Counted from the first letter of the stretch, positions 43,562-53,153 are shown. The stretch: DNA of 63,316 nt from Lacticaseibacillus pantheris DSM 15945 = JCM 12539 = NBRC 106106 (GCF_001311175.1 NZ_BBAI01000012.1:1-63316); one strand, 5' to 3'. The notes: a model not told the origin generated them from the letters alone. Made by a program: numbers and translations.

Positions 43562-45042
43562 GTGAGTAACGAAGACGAAACTAAGAACCAGCAGGAACAG
43601 GCACCACAATCGGACAAGCCCACCCGTAAGTCAATCCCCGTATGCGGCTACGGTAGGTATGGCCGTTACGATCGTACTGGGAGGCGGCATCGGGTACGGT
43701 GCGTTCGCCATACATAACGCCCAGCAGGCAACGACCACGACGGCGGTTCCGGCGGAGATGAACAAAGTCGTCAAAGCGTACGCCACCATTTCGCAAAACT
43801 ACTACCAATCGACCAGCAGTCAGAAGTTGATTAACGGTGCCATTAGCGGCATGGTCAACTCACTAAAGGATCCATACTCGGTTTACCTACAGAACCAGGA
43901 TGCCACCAGTCTGAATACGGAAATCTCCGGCTCGTTTGGGGGTATCGGCGCCACGATGGAACAACGCAGCAGCGGCGTCTTCGTCGAATCTGTGAACGCG
44001 GACAGTGCGGCCAAGAAGGCGGGCGTCCAGGCCGGCGACCAGATTGTGAGTGTTGACGGGAAATCGGTCACCAAGCAAAGTCTGAACAAGATTGTGGCGA
44101 AAGTGCGGGGCAAGATCGGCACCAAGGTGACGGTGGGCGTCAAGCGCGGCGGGCACACGATGACGTTCACAATGAAACGTGCCAAGGTCACGGTAGCCAG
44201 CATCACTGGCAAGTTGGATAGCACCAACAAGCAGGTGGGCATTATTACCTTCACCACCTTTACCGATAATTCGGGTAAGGAGATGAAGAAGGTTGTGAAG
44301 AAACTTCGCCAGGAAGGTGCGAAGAAGTTTGTGCTCGACTTGCGTGGTAACCCGGGTGGGGTGCTCGATCAGGCTCTGGCCATTGACTCGATGTTCCTGA
44401 AGAACGGACAGACCATCCTCAAGGTGAAGTCGCGGACTGGTGCCGCCGAAGTTTACAAGGCCGGCAAGAAGTACGACGATGGCTTCAAGATTACCGAACC
44501 AACAGTTGTCCTGATTGACGGTGACTCGGCATCCGCAGCCGAAATTACCGCGGCGGCTTTGAACGAGCAGGCCAATGTTCCTTTGCTGGGCCAGAAGAGC
44601 TTTGGTAAGGGCACCGTGCAGACTGTCGCCGACATGGGTGGCGGTAATGAACTTAAGCTGACCATCGCCAAGTGGCTGACGCCTAACGGCACGTGGATTA
44701 ACCACAAGGCATCCAGCCAACCGAGAAGGTGGACAATCCGAGCTACGCCAACATTCCGGCCATTACCGTGACCAGCATGAAGGAGGGAGACGCAACAAGA
44801 GCGTGAAGTCACTCCAGCGGGCGCTGAACGCTTTGGGGTACGATGCCGGTACCGCCAACGGTTATTACAGTAGCACCGTCACGGCGGCCGTGAAGGCTTT
44901 CCAGAGCAAAGCGGGACTGACTGCCACTGGGGAGGCTAACGAAGACACCATTGGTGAATTGGTCACCAAAGTGAGTGCCAAGATCAGCGACAACGACACC
45001 GTGATGAAGGCGGCGTTGACGAAGGTCGAAGGTATGCAGTAA
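43562..45042 (+). CDS. S41 family C-terminal processing peptidase (three frame breaks)
   Basis: CtpA-like secreted serine protease: a cytoplasmic acidic start, a membrane segment (TIVLGGGIGYGAFAI), a PDZ domain (AKKAGVQAGDQIVSVDG), the S41 core with FVLDLRGNPGG, the catalytic IDGDSASAAEI and lysine in SFGKGTVQ, and a C-terminal peptidoglycan-binding domain (LQRALNALGYDAGTANGYYS). GTG start at 43562 after GGAGG. Breaks: an extra C in 43636-43639 and missing bases near 44709 and 44793. About 493 residues. Confidence 0.9.
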
Positions 45043-45068
45043 TTTGGCTTTACAGCTGAGTAAGCACG

Positions 45069-45113
45069 AAAAACTCGATTTGCGGCAGTCAGCCGCGAAT
45101 CGAGTTTTTTTCG
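45069..45113 (+). terminator. Terminator after the S41 gene
   Basis: AAAAACTCGATT with AATCGAGTTTTTTT, extended by TGCGGC/GCCGCG, gives a strong hairpin and T tail. Confidence 0.85.
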
Positions 45114-45132
45114 TATCCAAACCATCTATAAA

Positions 45133-45173
45133 AACACCCCACGTCAGTCCTGCCTTCAGGATTAGCGTGGGGC
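45133..45173 (-). terminator. Terminator of the marR-rhodanese operon
   Basis: On the minus strand CCCCACG (45166-45172) pairs with CGTGGGG (45137-45143), with an inner AATCCTG/CAGGACT stem, then TGTTTTTA. Confidence 0.75.
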
Positions 45174-45226
45174 GTGACCAGTCAATAGCGGTTCGCCATT
45201 GATTGGGGGACACTTAGGACTTTAAT

Positions 45227-45592
45227 TTACGCGATTGACTCAACTGGTAGGTGCATACCCTTCCAGCCATCTAGTGCGCAGGAGAGCTCGAATGCTTTGA
45301 AACCATTGGTCAGTAACACCAGCAAAGCGGCCTTACCCAATGTAGTACCCGCGGTCCAGTCGTAAACGACGTAAGTCTTCTCGTGGTACAATTCGTCAAT
45401 GTGATCAGCCAGGTCCTTAGCGGGTATGGCGACGGAGCCCTTGATTTGGTCCTGCTTAATTTGGGCAGGGGCATTACGAACATCCAGCACCACGATGTTA
45501 GAGTTGGGCTTTTGCATTTCTGGTAGCACTTCGCTGTGGTTGATGTACAGGCTCAGGTAAGTTTGTAAAAAGTTGATTTTCTCAGTATTCAT
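45227..45592 (-). CDS. Rhodanese-like domain protein lacking the catalytic cysteine
   Basis: 121 residues. The rhodanese fold is suggested by VVLDVRNAPAQIKQDQIKGS and IPAKDLADHI. Where active rhodaneses have a cysteine loop after the central strand, this reads VVYDWTAGTTLG, with Asp in place of Cys, so sulfurtransfer is unlikely. Start ATG at 45592. It follows marR on the same strand almost without a gap, so MarR probably regulates it together with itself. Confidence 0.78.
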   Translation of the reverse strand: MNTEKINFLQTYLSLYINHSEVLPEMQKPNSNIVVLDVRNAPAQIKQDQIKGSVAIPAKDLADHIDELYHEKTYVVYDWTAGTTLGKAALLVLLTNGFKAFELSCALDGWKGMHLPVESIA

Positions 45593-46124
45593 GTTTAAAA
45601 CTCCATTTCTTTTTTTTGAGGGCAACTGTGCCCTGGTTGATTTTTGACAGTAACTGGTCCAGTGTGGTTAATTCTGCCGCCGTTAATTGACCAAATAATG
45701 TTTGAATGGCGGCAAAATTACGGGGCAAGTAATCCAGCAGGGTTGCCTGGCCCAAAGTGGTGAGGTGAATCAATGTAGCGCGCTTGTCCTCAGTGGACGG
45801 GTGTTTTTCTACCCAGTGCATTTCGGTCAGCCCCTTGATCATCTTAGTAACGGTGACGCGGGTAGAACCTAACTTTGCGGCAATTGCTGATGGTAAGAGC
45901 TGTTGGTGCGGCGCTTGGGAGAGAAACATCAGTATAATAAAGCGCGATTCTGACAGATTATTGACGGCCAGGACATGGTCATATTCGCGCTGCATTCGCC
46001 GGTACGCCCATTGAAAATCTAGGAATTTTAGCACGACGGTCGGATCGATGTTTGACTGTGCCGCGCTAGTGCTCATTGCGATGCGCGCGGCATCAGGACG
46101 GTCGTTAAAGCTATATTTGTCCAT
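45582..46124 (-). CDS. MarR family transcriptional regulator
   Basis: Winged helix-turn-helix regulator: recognition region LPSAIAAKLGSTRVTVTKMI and wing DKRATLIHLT. ATG at 46124 follows TAGGAGCG, better than the upstream TTG. At the 3' end an eight-base A run (45610-45617) carries the frame over the rhodanese start; a shorter run would give the ending LKKEMEF with a stop just before that ATG. Autoregulation is suggested by the palindrome at 46147-46162. Confidence 0.88.
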   Translation of the reverse strand: MDKYSFNDRPDAARIAMSTSAAQSNIDPTVVLKFLDFQWAYRRMQREYDHVLAVNNLSESRFIILMFLSQAPHQQLLPSAIAAKLGSTRVTVTKMIKGLTEMHWVEKHPSTEDKRATLIHLTTLGQATLLDYLPRNFAAIQTLFGQLTAAELTTLDQLLSKINQGTVALKKKKWSFKHEY

Positions 46125-46146
46125 ATTCAGTACGCTCCTAAAATAC

Positions 46147-46199
46147 AATTAGCCGGCTAATTATATTGAATACTATGAAGACTTGCGAATATTTGTCAA
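46147..46199 (-). promoter_or_regulatory. marR promoter and palindromic operator
   Basis: On the minus strand TTGACA (46194-46199), 18 bases, TAGTAT (46170-46175). Just downstream lies a perfect 16-base palindrome AATTAGCCGGCTAATT (46147-46162), a plausible MarR binding site that would block elongation or initiation. Confidence 0.7.
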
Positions 46200-46410
46200 C
46201 AATAATTTTGGTAGTGTGGTTGGATTGTTGCTGGTGCGAATATGGCTAGCCCACTATTTAAGCTATCCCGCTGCTGCTTACTAGATAATTTTTGCGGCTG
46301 ATTTACCGTCACCGCGGCTTTCAGTGGTGTATATTAGCCTTGTGGTTTTAGACGAGCAAAGTTGTACAACGGTAATGACGTCAACATTCTAACGCTTTAT
46401 GGGGGTAGTT

Positions 46411-47004
46411 ATGGAAGAGCTAACATTCTTACGCCGATTATTGGCGATTAGTGGTGCCGGTCTGGCTTACGCGCAGGACAAATTTGACCAGGAACGGTAT
46501 CAATCCGTACGCGACTTGGCGGAAGATCAGATGGCTGCGTACACCGGGCAGCCAGTTAGTTCAATTCGTGCGAACTTTGCTGATGAGCAGGGTTACCCGA
46601 CACCCAAAGTAGATGTGCGGGCATTTATTCGCCGAGATAAGCAGTTCTTGATGGTGGAAAATGATCACGGTGAATGGGCGCTACCCGGTGGCTTTGCTGA
46701 AGTGGGTTGGTCACTTAAAGCAAACGTAGCTAAGGAAGTAAAAGAAGAAACTGGATTGACGGTCGATGTAGGGCGTTTGCGTGCGGTTTTTGATACGTCA
46801 CAAAGAACGGATATCCCCCAAGCATTTCAGTATTACAAAATGATTTTTGAGTGTGAGATTAAGAGCGGTTCATTCGTTCAAAATAGCGAGACCGTCGCCA
46901 CTGGGTGGTTTGAACAATCGGCTTTGCCACCGTTATCGCTGAGCCGCACCACGCCTGAGCAGGTTGCCATACTGTTCAGCAAACAGCCAACATATATTGA
47001 GTGA
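46411..47004 (+). CDS. NUDIX hydrolase with N-terminal accessory domain
   Basis: The N-terminal helical part (LTFLRRLLAISGAGLAYAQD) is typical of YjhB-like Nudix proteins, followed by VDVRAFIRRDKQFLMVE and the Nudix box GGFAEVGWSLKANVAKEVKE. The box ends in the normal REXXEEXG-type helix with Lys in place of the first Arg. Substrate unknown, probably a nucleoside diphosphate derivative. About 197 residues from ATG 46411; 46399 is the alternative. Confidence 0.85.
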   Translation: MEELTFLRRLLAISGAGLAYAQDKFDQERYQSVRDLAEDQMAAYTGQPVSSIRANFADEQGYPTPKVDVRAFIRRDKQFLMVENDHGEWALPGGFAEVGWSLKANVAKEVKEETGLTVDVGRLRAVFDTSQRTDIPQAFQYYKMIFECEIKSGSFVQNSETVATGWFEQSALPPLSLSRTTPEQVAILFSKQPTYIE

Positions 47005-47093
47005 CCATGGGGGTTGTCCATTGGTGGATACAAATTAAACGCACAGACCCGTGCGGTTTTCTTTGGTGAGGTAGGTAGCACAAGCGCCGCACA

Positions 47094-47136
47094 AAAACCG
47101 CGCTCGGAACGCAATAATCCGAGCGCGGTTTTTTTT
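47094..47136 (+). terminator. Terminator after the NUDIX gene
   Basis: ACCGCGCTCGGA at 47097-47108 pairs with TCCGAGCGCGGT at 47118-47129, with flanking A and T runs. Confidence 0.85.
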
Positions 47137-47171
47137 AATGGGTGGTGCGTGCGGTTAGAATTGAGATCGTA

Positions 47172-47622
47172 TCACTGCTGATGGGTAGCGAGGTAGTCCG
47201 CACGCCATTTAGGGTCAACCTGCGTGGTACCGGGCATAAAAAATATTTGTTCCGTTCCTGCCTGGTTGGCGTGTGCGTAATACCACTTTTTCCAACGCAA
47301 AAAAATCCAGGTTTGCTTGTAGCACCTGAATGCGGGCCTCCAGCGCTTGTTCCTGGTCAATCATGAATTGTTCCCGCTGGGGGAGGGTGGCGTCGCCCTC
47401 AACGCACCAATGCATAAATTGACGGATATACCGCAAAGGTATGGCCGAGCGCTTGAGACAATCGATTACTTCGAGGTAACCCAGGTCATCATCTGTAAAA
47501 ATACGCTGACCTTGGGCGTTACGCTTCACAAAAGGCAATAACCCGGACTCGTCGTAGTACCGTAACGTGGCGACCGTCGTGTGGTAACGCTCGGCAATTT
47601 CACCAATTGAATAACTTTTCAT
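47172..47622 (-). CDS. MerR family transcriptional regulator (frame interrupted)
   Basis: Starts MKSYSIGEIAERYHTTVATL with the MerR helix-turn-helix and LRYYDESGLLPF. A coiled-coil dimerisation helix follows (QALEARIQVLQANLDF). An A run on the plus strand (47299-47305) breaks the frame; corrected, the protein continues LRWKKWYYAHANQAG and ends at 47172, about 149 residues. No metal-binding cysteine pair is seen. It is divergent from the SDR gene and most likely controls it. Confidence 0.88.
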
Positions 47623-47631
47623 GATTTCTCC

Positions 47632-47662
47632 TTGACCTCAAGTATACTTGAGCATTTATGCT
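47632..47662 (+). promoter_or_regulatory. MerR-type promoter of the SDR gene
   Basis: TTGACC at 47632-47637 and TATGCT at 47657-47662 are separated by 19 bases, the over-long spacing typical of MerR-activated promoters. The spacer and -35 edge contain the perfect palindrome CTCAAGTATACTTGAG at 47637-47652. Confidence 0.85.
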
Positions 47663-47702
47663 TATTTTAAACAACAAGGCAGGAAAGTAAAGGAGAAAAA
47701 AT

Positions 47703-48434
47703 ATGACTAAGAATTTGATTGTTATCACCGGTGCGTCGTCCGGCTTTGGTGCCGAGATGGCCAAATTGTTTAACAACCAAGGTTACCCAATGCTACTACT
47801 TGCGCGTCGAACGGAGCGCATTAAAGCCTTGCCGTTGGATTTCACCAATGTTCGGGTTGCTGGTGCAGACGTGACCAACCAGGAGGAGTTGCGGACCGCA
47901 ATTAGTGCGGCCGAGGCTGAATTTGGGCCGTTGGACTTATTGGTGAATAATGCCGGAGTGATGCTGCTGGGTAACGTTACTATGCAGGATTCCTCGCAGT
48001 GGCAGCAGATGCTGAACGTGAACGTGATGGGTGTACTAAATGGTATCCAGGTAGTGTTACCGGGGATGATTGAGCGCGAACACGGAACCATTATTAACAT
48101 TTCCTCGTTGGCGGGTAAGAAAACGTTTGTCAACCACGCTGCTTACGTTGCCTCTAAGTTTGGGGTGCACGGTCTGAGTGAAACCATTCGTGAAGAGGTT
48201 TCTGGCCATAACGTCCGGATTGCCATGGTGGCCCCAGGTGCAGCCGAAACAGAGTTATTGGGTCACACCACGGATAAGCAGGCGGTCACCGATTATAACG
48301 GTTGGAAGCAAACGATGGGTGGTATCACGTTGAATCCACGACACGTTGCCGAGGCGGTCAACTTTATTTACTCGATGCCTCAATCCGTCAATGTACGTGA
48401 AATTGACATTGCCGCGACACGTCAAGATAGCTAA
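47703..48434 (+). CDS. SDR family oxidoreductase
   Basis: Classical SDR: TGASSGFG cofactor motif, VNNAGVM, ISSLAGKK serine region and YVASK active site. 243 residues. Strong AAAGGAG site. The divergent MerR regulator and MerR-type promoter suggest induction by a small molecule or stress that its product detoxifies. Substrate unknown. Confidence 0.9.
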   Translation: MTKNLIVITGASSGFGAEMAKLFNNQGYPMLLLARRTERIKALPLDFTNVRVAGADVTNQEELRTAISAAEAEFGPLDLLVNNAGVMLLGNVTMQDSSQWQQMLNVNVMGVLNGIQVVLPGMIEREHGTIINISSLAGKKTFVNHAAYVASKFGVHGLSETIREEVSGHNVRIAMVAPGAAETELLGHTTDKQAVTDYNGWKQTMGGITLNPRHVAEAVNFIYSMPQSVNVREIDIAATRQDS

Positions 48435-48457
48435 CGTGCTACTGGCCGGCAGCAATG

Positions 48458-48498
48458 AAAAGGCGCCCGCAAAGCGTAACTACTTTGCGGCGCCTTTT
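48458..48498 (+). terminator. Terminator after the SDR gene
   Basis: AAAAGGCGCCCGCAAAG pairs with CTTTGCGGCGCCTTTT around CGTAACTA; it also lies at the end of the minus-strand GAPDH remnant. Confidence 0.85.
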
Positions 48499-48536
48499 GT
48501 TTGGGCATAAGGGTTATTGGTATACCGTTAAAATCC

Positions 48537-48985
48537 CTAGTTTAATTCAGCAAACTTGAGCAGGGTGCGAATCATCTGGCAAGTAAAGCCGTACTCGTTA
48601 TCGTACCACGCAACTGTTTTAACGAGTTGTGTGTCGCCGGCCGTCACCACCGCAGTTTGAGTGGGGTCAAAAACGGATCCGTAAGTGGTGTTAACGATGT
48701 CAGCAGAGACAATCTGGTCCTCATTCCACCCAAAACTGTCGTTGTTGTCGGTGTACGGTTTAATCCGTGCGTTAATTTCATCAGCCGTGAGGTTTGTAGA
48801 CTGTAGCACGGTGACTAATTCAGTGAGTGAGCCGTCGGGTACGGGGACGCGCTGGGCGTGACCCTGCAGTTTACCGTTTAGTTTTGGCAACACCAGCAAT
48901 GGCCTTGGCTGCGCCAGAAGAGTGGGGGATGGTGCTGACCGCTGCGGAGCGAGCTGCCGATCAGGGGCGTGGGTGAAATCGTACA
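48537..48985 (-). pseudogene. Remnant of glyceraldehyde-3-phosphate dehydrogenase
   Basis: Only the C-terminal half of a GAPDH survives: with one shift the early part reads [19 protein letters not shown], then [32 protein letters not shown] and the family end [13 protein letters not shown]. The NAD-binding domain and the catalytic cysteine region are missing. It begins directly at the stop codon of the DUF3737 gene on the same strand, so the 5' half was lost when that block joined. A functional gap gene must lie elsewhere. Confidence 0.85.
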
Positions 48986-49852
48986 TTAAGCGGACTTCCT
49001 TTCTGTGATGGGTAACTGCGTGATGATCTGGGTCTTACTCGGGTCAATTTTTGAGGCGTCAAGAATCAAAGACTTAATGCCGTGAGCATGAATACGACCG
49101 CTGAGCGGATTCTTGACACTTAAAATATCAGATGTGATTTCGGCATCAATTTCTGAACAGTATTCAAATGCCAAGTCGGTATGCAATAGGCGGCAGTTCT
49201 TCATCGTCAAATGTTCGACGTAACAGAGGCCTTGATTGCTTTCGATAGTGCAGTTGATCAGGGTTAAATTCTTGGTGTTCCATGCTAGGTATTCACCAGT
49301 AATCGTTGAATCGTAAAGGGTGACGTTCTCGCAGTTCCAGAAGGCATCCTTTGAAACAAAAGTTGAATGATGTGCTTCAACGTTCTTAGCACCGTCGAAG
49401 CAGTAATTGCCAACCAAATCTACGTGGTCGAGGTAGATGTTGCTACTATCCTTACCGAAGTAATTACCGTTTATCTGCACATCGGTAAGGCGGATGTCGT
49501 CACAGCTCCACATTGTTTCTTCCGCATCGGCAAAGTGAACGTGATTGAGGCGAATTTTGCTATTCCGCCGAAAAAGTTTTGGGGCCTGCAGCGCACTGTT
49601 GGTGATTGTAATATCGTGTGTATACCAGATGCCGGAGCGTGCCATCGTTTCAAATGTCGTCTGGTTGGCTTGAATGTGCTGACTATACCAAAGCGGGTAT
49701 TTCCACTTGAAGATTGAATCATTCAGTTGAATATTAGAACTTTCCTTGAGTGGAGATTCGCCGGCATCAAAGACGGTTCCGTTGATCACGGCGTCTTGCT
49801 CAGCAAAAAGAGCACGCTCTCCTTCAAGGTAGGTGTTTGTGTATTGCGTCAT
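48986..49852 (-). CDS. DUF3737 family protein
   Basis: 288 residues with repeated short beta rungs ([47 protein letters not shown]), as expected for a right-handed beta-helix. The opening [13 protein letters not shown] fits DUF3737. Function unknown; no signal peptide. GGAGG precedes the ATG. Last gene of a minus-strand operon; a small hairpin lies at 49872-49890 before it. Confidence 0.85.
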   Translation of the reverse strand: MTQYTNTYLEGERALFAEQDAVINGTVFDAGESPLKESSNIQLNDSIFKWKYPLWYSQHIQANQTTFETMARSGIWYTHDITITNSALQAPKLFRRNSKIRLNHVHFADAEETMWSCDDIRLTDVQINGNYFGKDSSNIYLDHVDLVGNYCFDGAKNVEAHHSTFVSKDAFWNCENVTLYDSTITGEYLAWNTKNLTLINCTIESNQGLCYVEHLTMKNCRLLHTDLAFEYCSEIDAEITSDILSVKNPLSGRIHAHGIKSLILDASKIDPSKTQIITQLPITERKSA

Positions 49853-49902
49853 AAGTACCTCCTAAAAAGCACATCGATCAATAATCGATGCGCCATGTGT
49901 GG

Positions 49903-50826
49903 CTACATCGCGTCGTCAAAGAAGACTTGTAGCTTGTCGAATGGAATCTTGGTGATGTCATCGTAGAGATCAATATGGTTGGCATTAGGCACTAAAACCA
50001 GTTCCTTAGGTTCAGCGGCCGCTGCATAAGCATTATCAGAGAAAAACTTAGAGAAGGCGTTCTCACCTGCAACCAGCATGATTGGCCGTGGAGAAATTTC
50101 ATTGATCTTGTCCAACAATGTGAAGTTCATGAATGCAATATCAGATGTCGCCGTGAATTGTGTGATCGAGTTCGGGTGGAAGCCGCGGCTAGTGAAGTAG
50201 AAGTCACCGAATTCACGAAAGACGGGATCGTCGGTTTCATCAGCCAAGGCTGCACCGCGATTGCCAAGTGCAGGCTGATCATTTTCAAAGTCAACGTAGC
50301 GCTGCTCGGCAAGTTTCGTCAAACGGGCTTGCCGTTCTTCCTTAGTGCCTTGCTGTGCCGCACCAGAGATGTCAACCATGCTGGCGGTAGCAACAGCCTT
50401 GATTCGCATATCAACTGCTGTTGCGCTCAAAGCAAAGCTACCACTACCGCAGATACCGATGGCACCAATGCGATTGCGATCGACGAAGTGCCTAGTGCCG
50501 AGATAGTCCACACCTGCCGAAAAGTCTTCAACAAAGATGTCTGGCGAGGAAGCATGACGTGGCGTTCCGCCGGAGAAGCCGTTGAATGACGGATCAAAGG
50601 CGAGCGCAACGTAACCACGTTTAGCCATCTCCTGCGCATAGATACCGGGACCTTGCTCTTTGACGCCGCTGTATGGAGGGCCAATAACCAACGCAGAATA
50701 CTGACTTGCATTATCCATATCCTTTGGAGTGTAGAGGTCGGCGGCGAGTTCAATACCGTAGCGGTTATTGAAACGGACAGTCTTACGAGATACGAGAGGG
50801 CTAAGTTTGAAGATGTAGTTGTCCAT
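49903..50826 (-). CDS. Alpha/beta hydrolase
   Basis: About 307 residues. The nucleophile elbow is GICGSGSFALSA, a YcjY-like form with Cys or Ser as candidate nucleophile; the acid and base are likely in the LVAGENAFS and NANHIDLYDD regions. ATG at 50826 after AAGGAG. It lies 17 bases after the SDR gene in the operon acetyltransferase-SDR-hydrolase-DUF3737. Substrate unknown. Confidence 0.85.
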   Translation of the reverse strand: MDNYIFKLSPLVSRKTVRFNNRYGIELAADLYTPKDMDNASQYSALVIGPPYSGVKEQGPGIYAQEMAKRGYVALAFDPSFNGFSGGTPRHASSPDIFVEDFSAGVDYLGTRHFVDRNRIGAIGICGSGSFALSATAVDMRIKAVATASMVDISGAAQQGTKEERQARLTKLAEQRYVDFENDQPALGNRGAALADETDDPVFREFGDFYFTSRGFHPNSITQFTATSDIAFMNFTLLDKINEISPRPIMLVAGENAFSKFFSDNAYAAAAEPKELVLVPNANHIDLYDDITKIPFDKLQVFFDDAM

Positions 50827-50843
50827 ATTATTTTTCTCCTTAA

Positions 50844-51587
50844 TTACCATGGCTGATCAGTCGGACCAACGGTAAATTCATTAACGTTCGTGTCATCGGG
50901 CATGTCGATGGCAAACGCAACGACTTTGGCGATACGATCCGCGCCAATTTCGTAGGTGTCATAAGTCCGTTGCATGGCATCACCGGCTGCCTTATCAGTG
51001 ATTGTATTCAGCAGTTCCGTTTTGATGGCTGCTGGGTAAATGGTAGCGGTACGAATGTGGCTACCTTCTTGGGCGGCTTCCATTCGCAGTACTTCCATCA
51101 AGTCACGGACAGCCCACTTAGTTGCGCCGTATACGGCACCACCGGGATAAGCTTTCAATCCAGCAACTGAGCTGGTGGCAATGAAGTGACCAGATTTTTG
51201 ATCTTTGAAAGTGGGTAGTGCAGCTGCAATCCCGTTGAGCACCCCTTTGATGTTGACATCGATCATCTGGTTTCATTCATCAACGTGTAGTTCCGACATT
51301 GGTGCAACCGGCATTAAGCCAGCGTTTAAGAACATGACGTCAATGCCACCAAAAGCGTCCTTGGCGAGCTGCACAAGGTTTTCATTGTCAACAGACTTTG
51401 TAACATCGGTGACCCGGTAAACCGCCTGGCCGCCGGCGTCATTGATTTCATCAGTTAATGCGGCAAGCTTATCTTCGCGCCGGGCGCCGAGGACAACACT
51501 CGCCCCTTGACTGGCCAGTAATTTGGCGGTGGCGGCACCGATACCGCTAGATGCACCGGTAATCACGACAACTTTATTTTCGATCAT
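50844..51587 (-). CDS. SDR family oxidoreductase with an in-frame TGA
   Basis: Classical SDR: TGASSGIG, LNAGLMP, ATSSVAGLK and YGATK. The frame is continuous over 248 codons except one TGA at 51273-51275 between HVDE and NQMIDVNIKG, where the family normally has Trp. This is a substitution (TGG to TGA), unlike the indels elsewhere, and may be a true nonsense mutation or an error. Confidence 0.85.
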
Positions 51588-51601
51588 AATAGTTTTCTCC
51601 T

Positions 51602-52162
51602 TTAGTGTTGAATTGTTCGTAGGACTTTTGCAGGAACGCCGGCAACGACGGTGTTGGCAGGGACGTCTTTGGTAACGACTGCTCCTGCGCCAACAATCGC
51701 GTCCTCACCAATGGTCACTCCGGGTAACACAGTGACGTTAGCTCCAAGCCACGCACCTTGTTTGATGTGAACTGATTGCAGTACTAAATCGCGGCGATGG
51801 GCCGGATCCTCGCGATGCCCAACCGAGATGAGCATTGTGCGTGGTCCGATCAGAGCATTGTCTTCGATGTAGACGCCGCCGAGATCAACGAAAAAGCAGT
51901 CGCGGTTGATGAAGACGTTTTTGCCCAGAAATATATGGGGTCCAAAGTCAGTTCGAAACGGTGGAGTGACCATGGTTTCCTGGTCAAGGGAAGCACCGAA
52001 CATCTGGGTGAGTAGGCCACGGCGTTTAGTTTCGGTTGTTGCTTGGTTGAAATCAATCAAGTAACGGTTGGTTTGAGCTACAATTGTGTTGACTTTATTT
52101 GGCAAATCACCGGTCCAATTGACGATACCGGCATTGATTAGTTTAGATAACGGGTTATTCAC
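51602..52162 (-). CDS. Maltose/galactoside O-acetyltransferase family protein
   Basis: Left-handed beta-helix acetyltransferase of 186 residues with hexapeptide-like turns (VFINRDCFFVDLGGVYIED) and the NodL/LacA-type end PGVTIGEDAIVGAGAVVTKD. Catalytic His in SVGHREDP. GTG start at 52162 after AAGGAGG. First gene of the operon, divergent from the LysR gene. Confidence 0.88.
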   Translation of the reverse strand: MNNPLSKLINAGIVNWTGDLPNKVNTIVAQTNRYLIDFNQATTETKRRGLLTQMFGASLDQETMVTPPFRTDFGPHIFLGKNVFINRDCFFVDLGGVYIEDNALIGPRTMLISVGHREDPAHRRDLVLQSVHIKQGAWLGANVTVLPGVTIGEDAIVGAGAVVTKDVPANTVVAGVPAKVLRTIQH

Positions 52163-52192
52163 AACGAACCTCCTTGCTTGATTACACCATTG

Positions 52193-52221
52193 AGTATAGA
52201 TACGACCTTTAGTTCTGTCTA
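52193..52221 (-). promoter_or_regulatory. Promoter of the acetyltransferase operon
   Basis: On the minus strand TAGACA (52216-52221), 17 bases, TATACT (52193-52198), in the gap shared with the LysR gene, so a LysR site is expected here. I could not define it. Confidence 0.55.
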
Positions 52222-52271
52222 ATACCTCTATTGAATGCTATACTATGTTAAATAAGTATGGAGATGAGGAT

Positions 52272-53153
52272 ATGGAATTACGGGTTTTACGTTACTTTTT
52301 GGCGGTGGTCGATGAGCGGAATATTTCGCATGCGGCCGAGAAGTTACACGTCTCGCAGCCGACAATTTCCCGTCAATTGCACGATTTGGAGGATGAGGTT
52401 GGTGTGACTTTGTTCGAGCGGGGGAGCCGCACAATCAATCTGACCAGTTCTGGAGAATATTTTGTCAGTCAAGCCCGTCAGATCGTAGCCTTAGCTGACA
52501 AAACGGTGGCTAACATTCAGCGTACACAGGAAGTCAGCGGCAGTATCGTGATTGGCAGTGCTGAAGCCCCGATGATGGCGACAGTGGCTGCTGCAATTAG
52601 CAAGCTGCGGGAAACTGCCCCCAAGGTGAATACAAATATTTATAGTACTGATGCTGATGATGTGCATGCGCGCATGAAGAATGGATTATTTGACTTCGGT
52701 GTCGTGATGGAGCCGACAGACAAGGACGATTATCACTTTATCAACTTACCCGGTACCACCGGATGGGGGGTGTTAGCCCAGCGTGATTCACAGCTAGGCC
52801 GACGTGCAAGTGTGACCGTAGCTGACTTGCGGGGTCAGCAGGTGATTATGCCCCAGCAGCACGGTAGTATCGATGTTTTGAATGATTGGCTCGGTTCGAG
52901 TGAGCAGGAGTTCAACATCGTGGCCAAATATAATTTGTTGTACAACGCCGGCATTTTGGTCAACGCGGGCGTCGGCATCGCATTATGTCTTGACGGTATT
53001 ATCAATACTACCAATACCGACCTGCGCTTTATCCCGCTCACACCACGACTAGAAGGACACGCCAGCCTAATTTGGCGAAAAGCGGGGCAGATGTCCCCCG
53101 CGGCAACGGCGTTTTTAGACGCCATGCGTGATATCCTGCCCAATAACAAGTGA
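52272..53153 (+). CDS. LysR family transcriptional regulator
   Basis: N-terminal helix-turn-helix MELRVLRYFLAVVDERNISH with EKLHVSQPTISRQLHDLEDE, then a periplasmic-binding-like effector domain (GSIVIGSAEAPMMATVAAAI). About 293 residues. Divergent from the acetyltransferase operon it probably controls. Its stop codon touches the stop of the convergent aldo/keto reductase gene. Confidence 0.93.
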   Translation: MELRVLRYFLAVVDERNISHAAEKLHVSQPTISRQLHDLEDEVGVTLFERGSRTINLTSSGEYFVSQARQIVALADKTVANIQRTQEVSGSIVIGSAEAPMMATVAAAISKLRETAPKVNTNIYSTDADDVHARMKNGLFDFGVVMEPTDKDDYHFINLPGTTGWGVLAQRDSQLGRRASVTVADLRGQQVIMPQQHGSIDVLNDWLGSSEQEFNIVAKYNLLYNAGILVNAGVGIALCLDGIINTTNTDLRFIPLTPRLEGHASLIWRKAGQMSPAATAFLDAMRDILPNNK

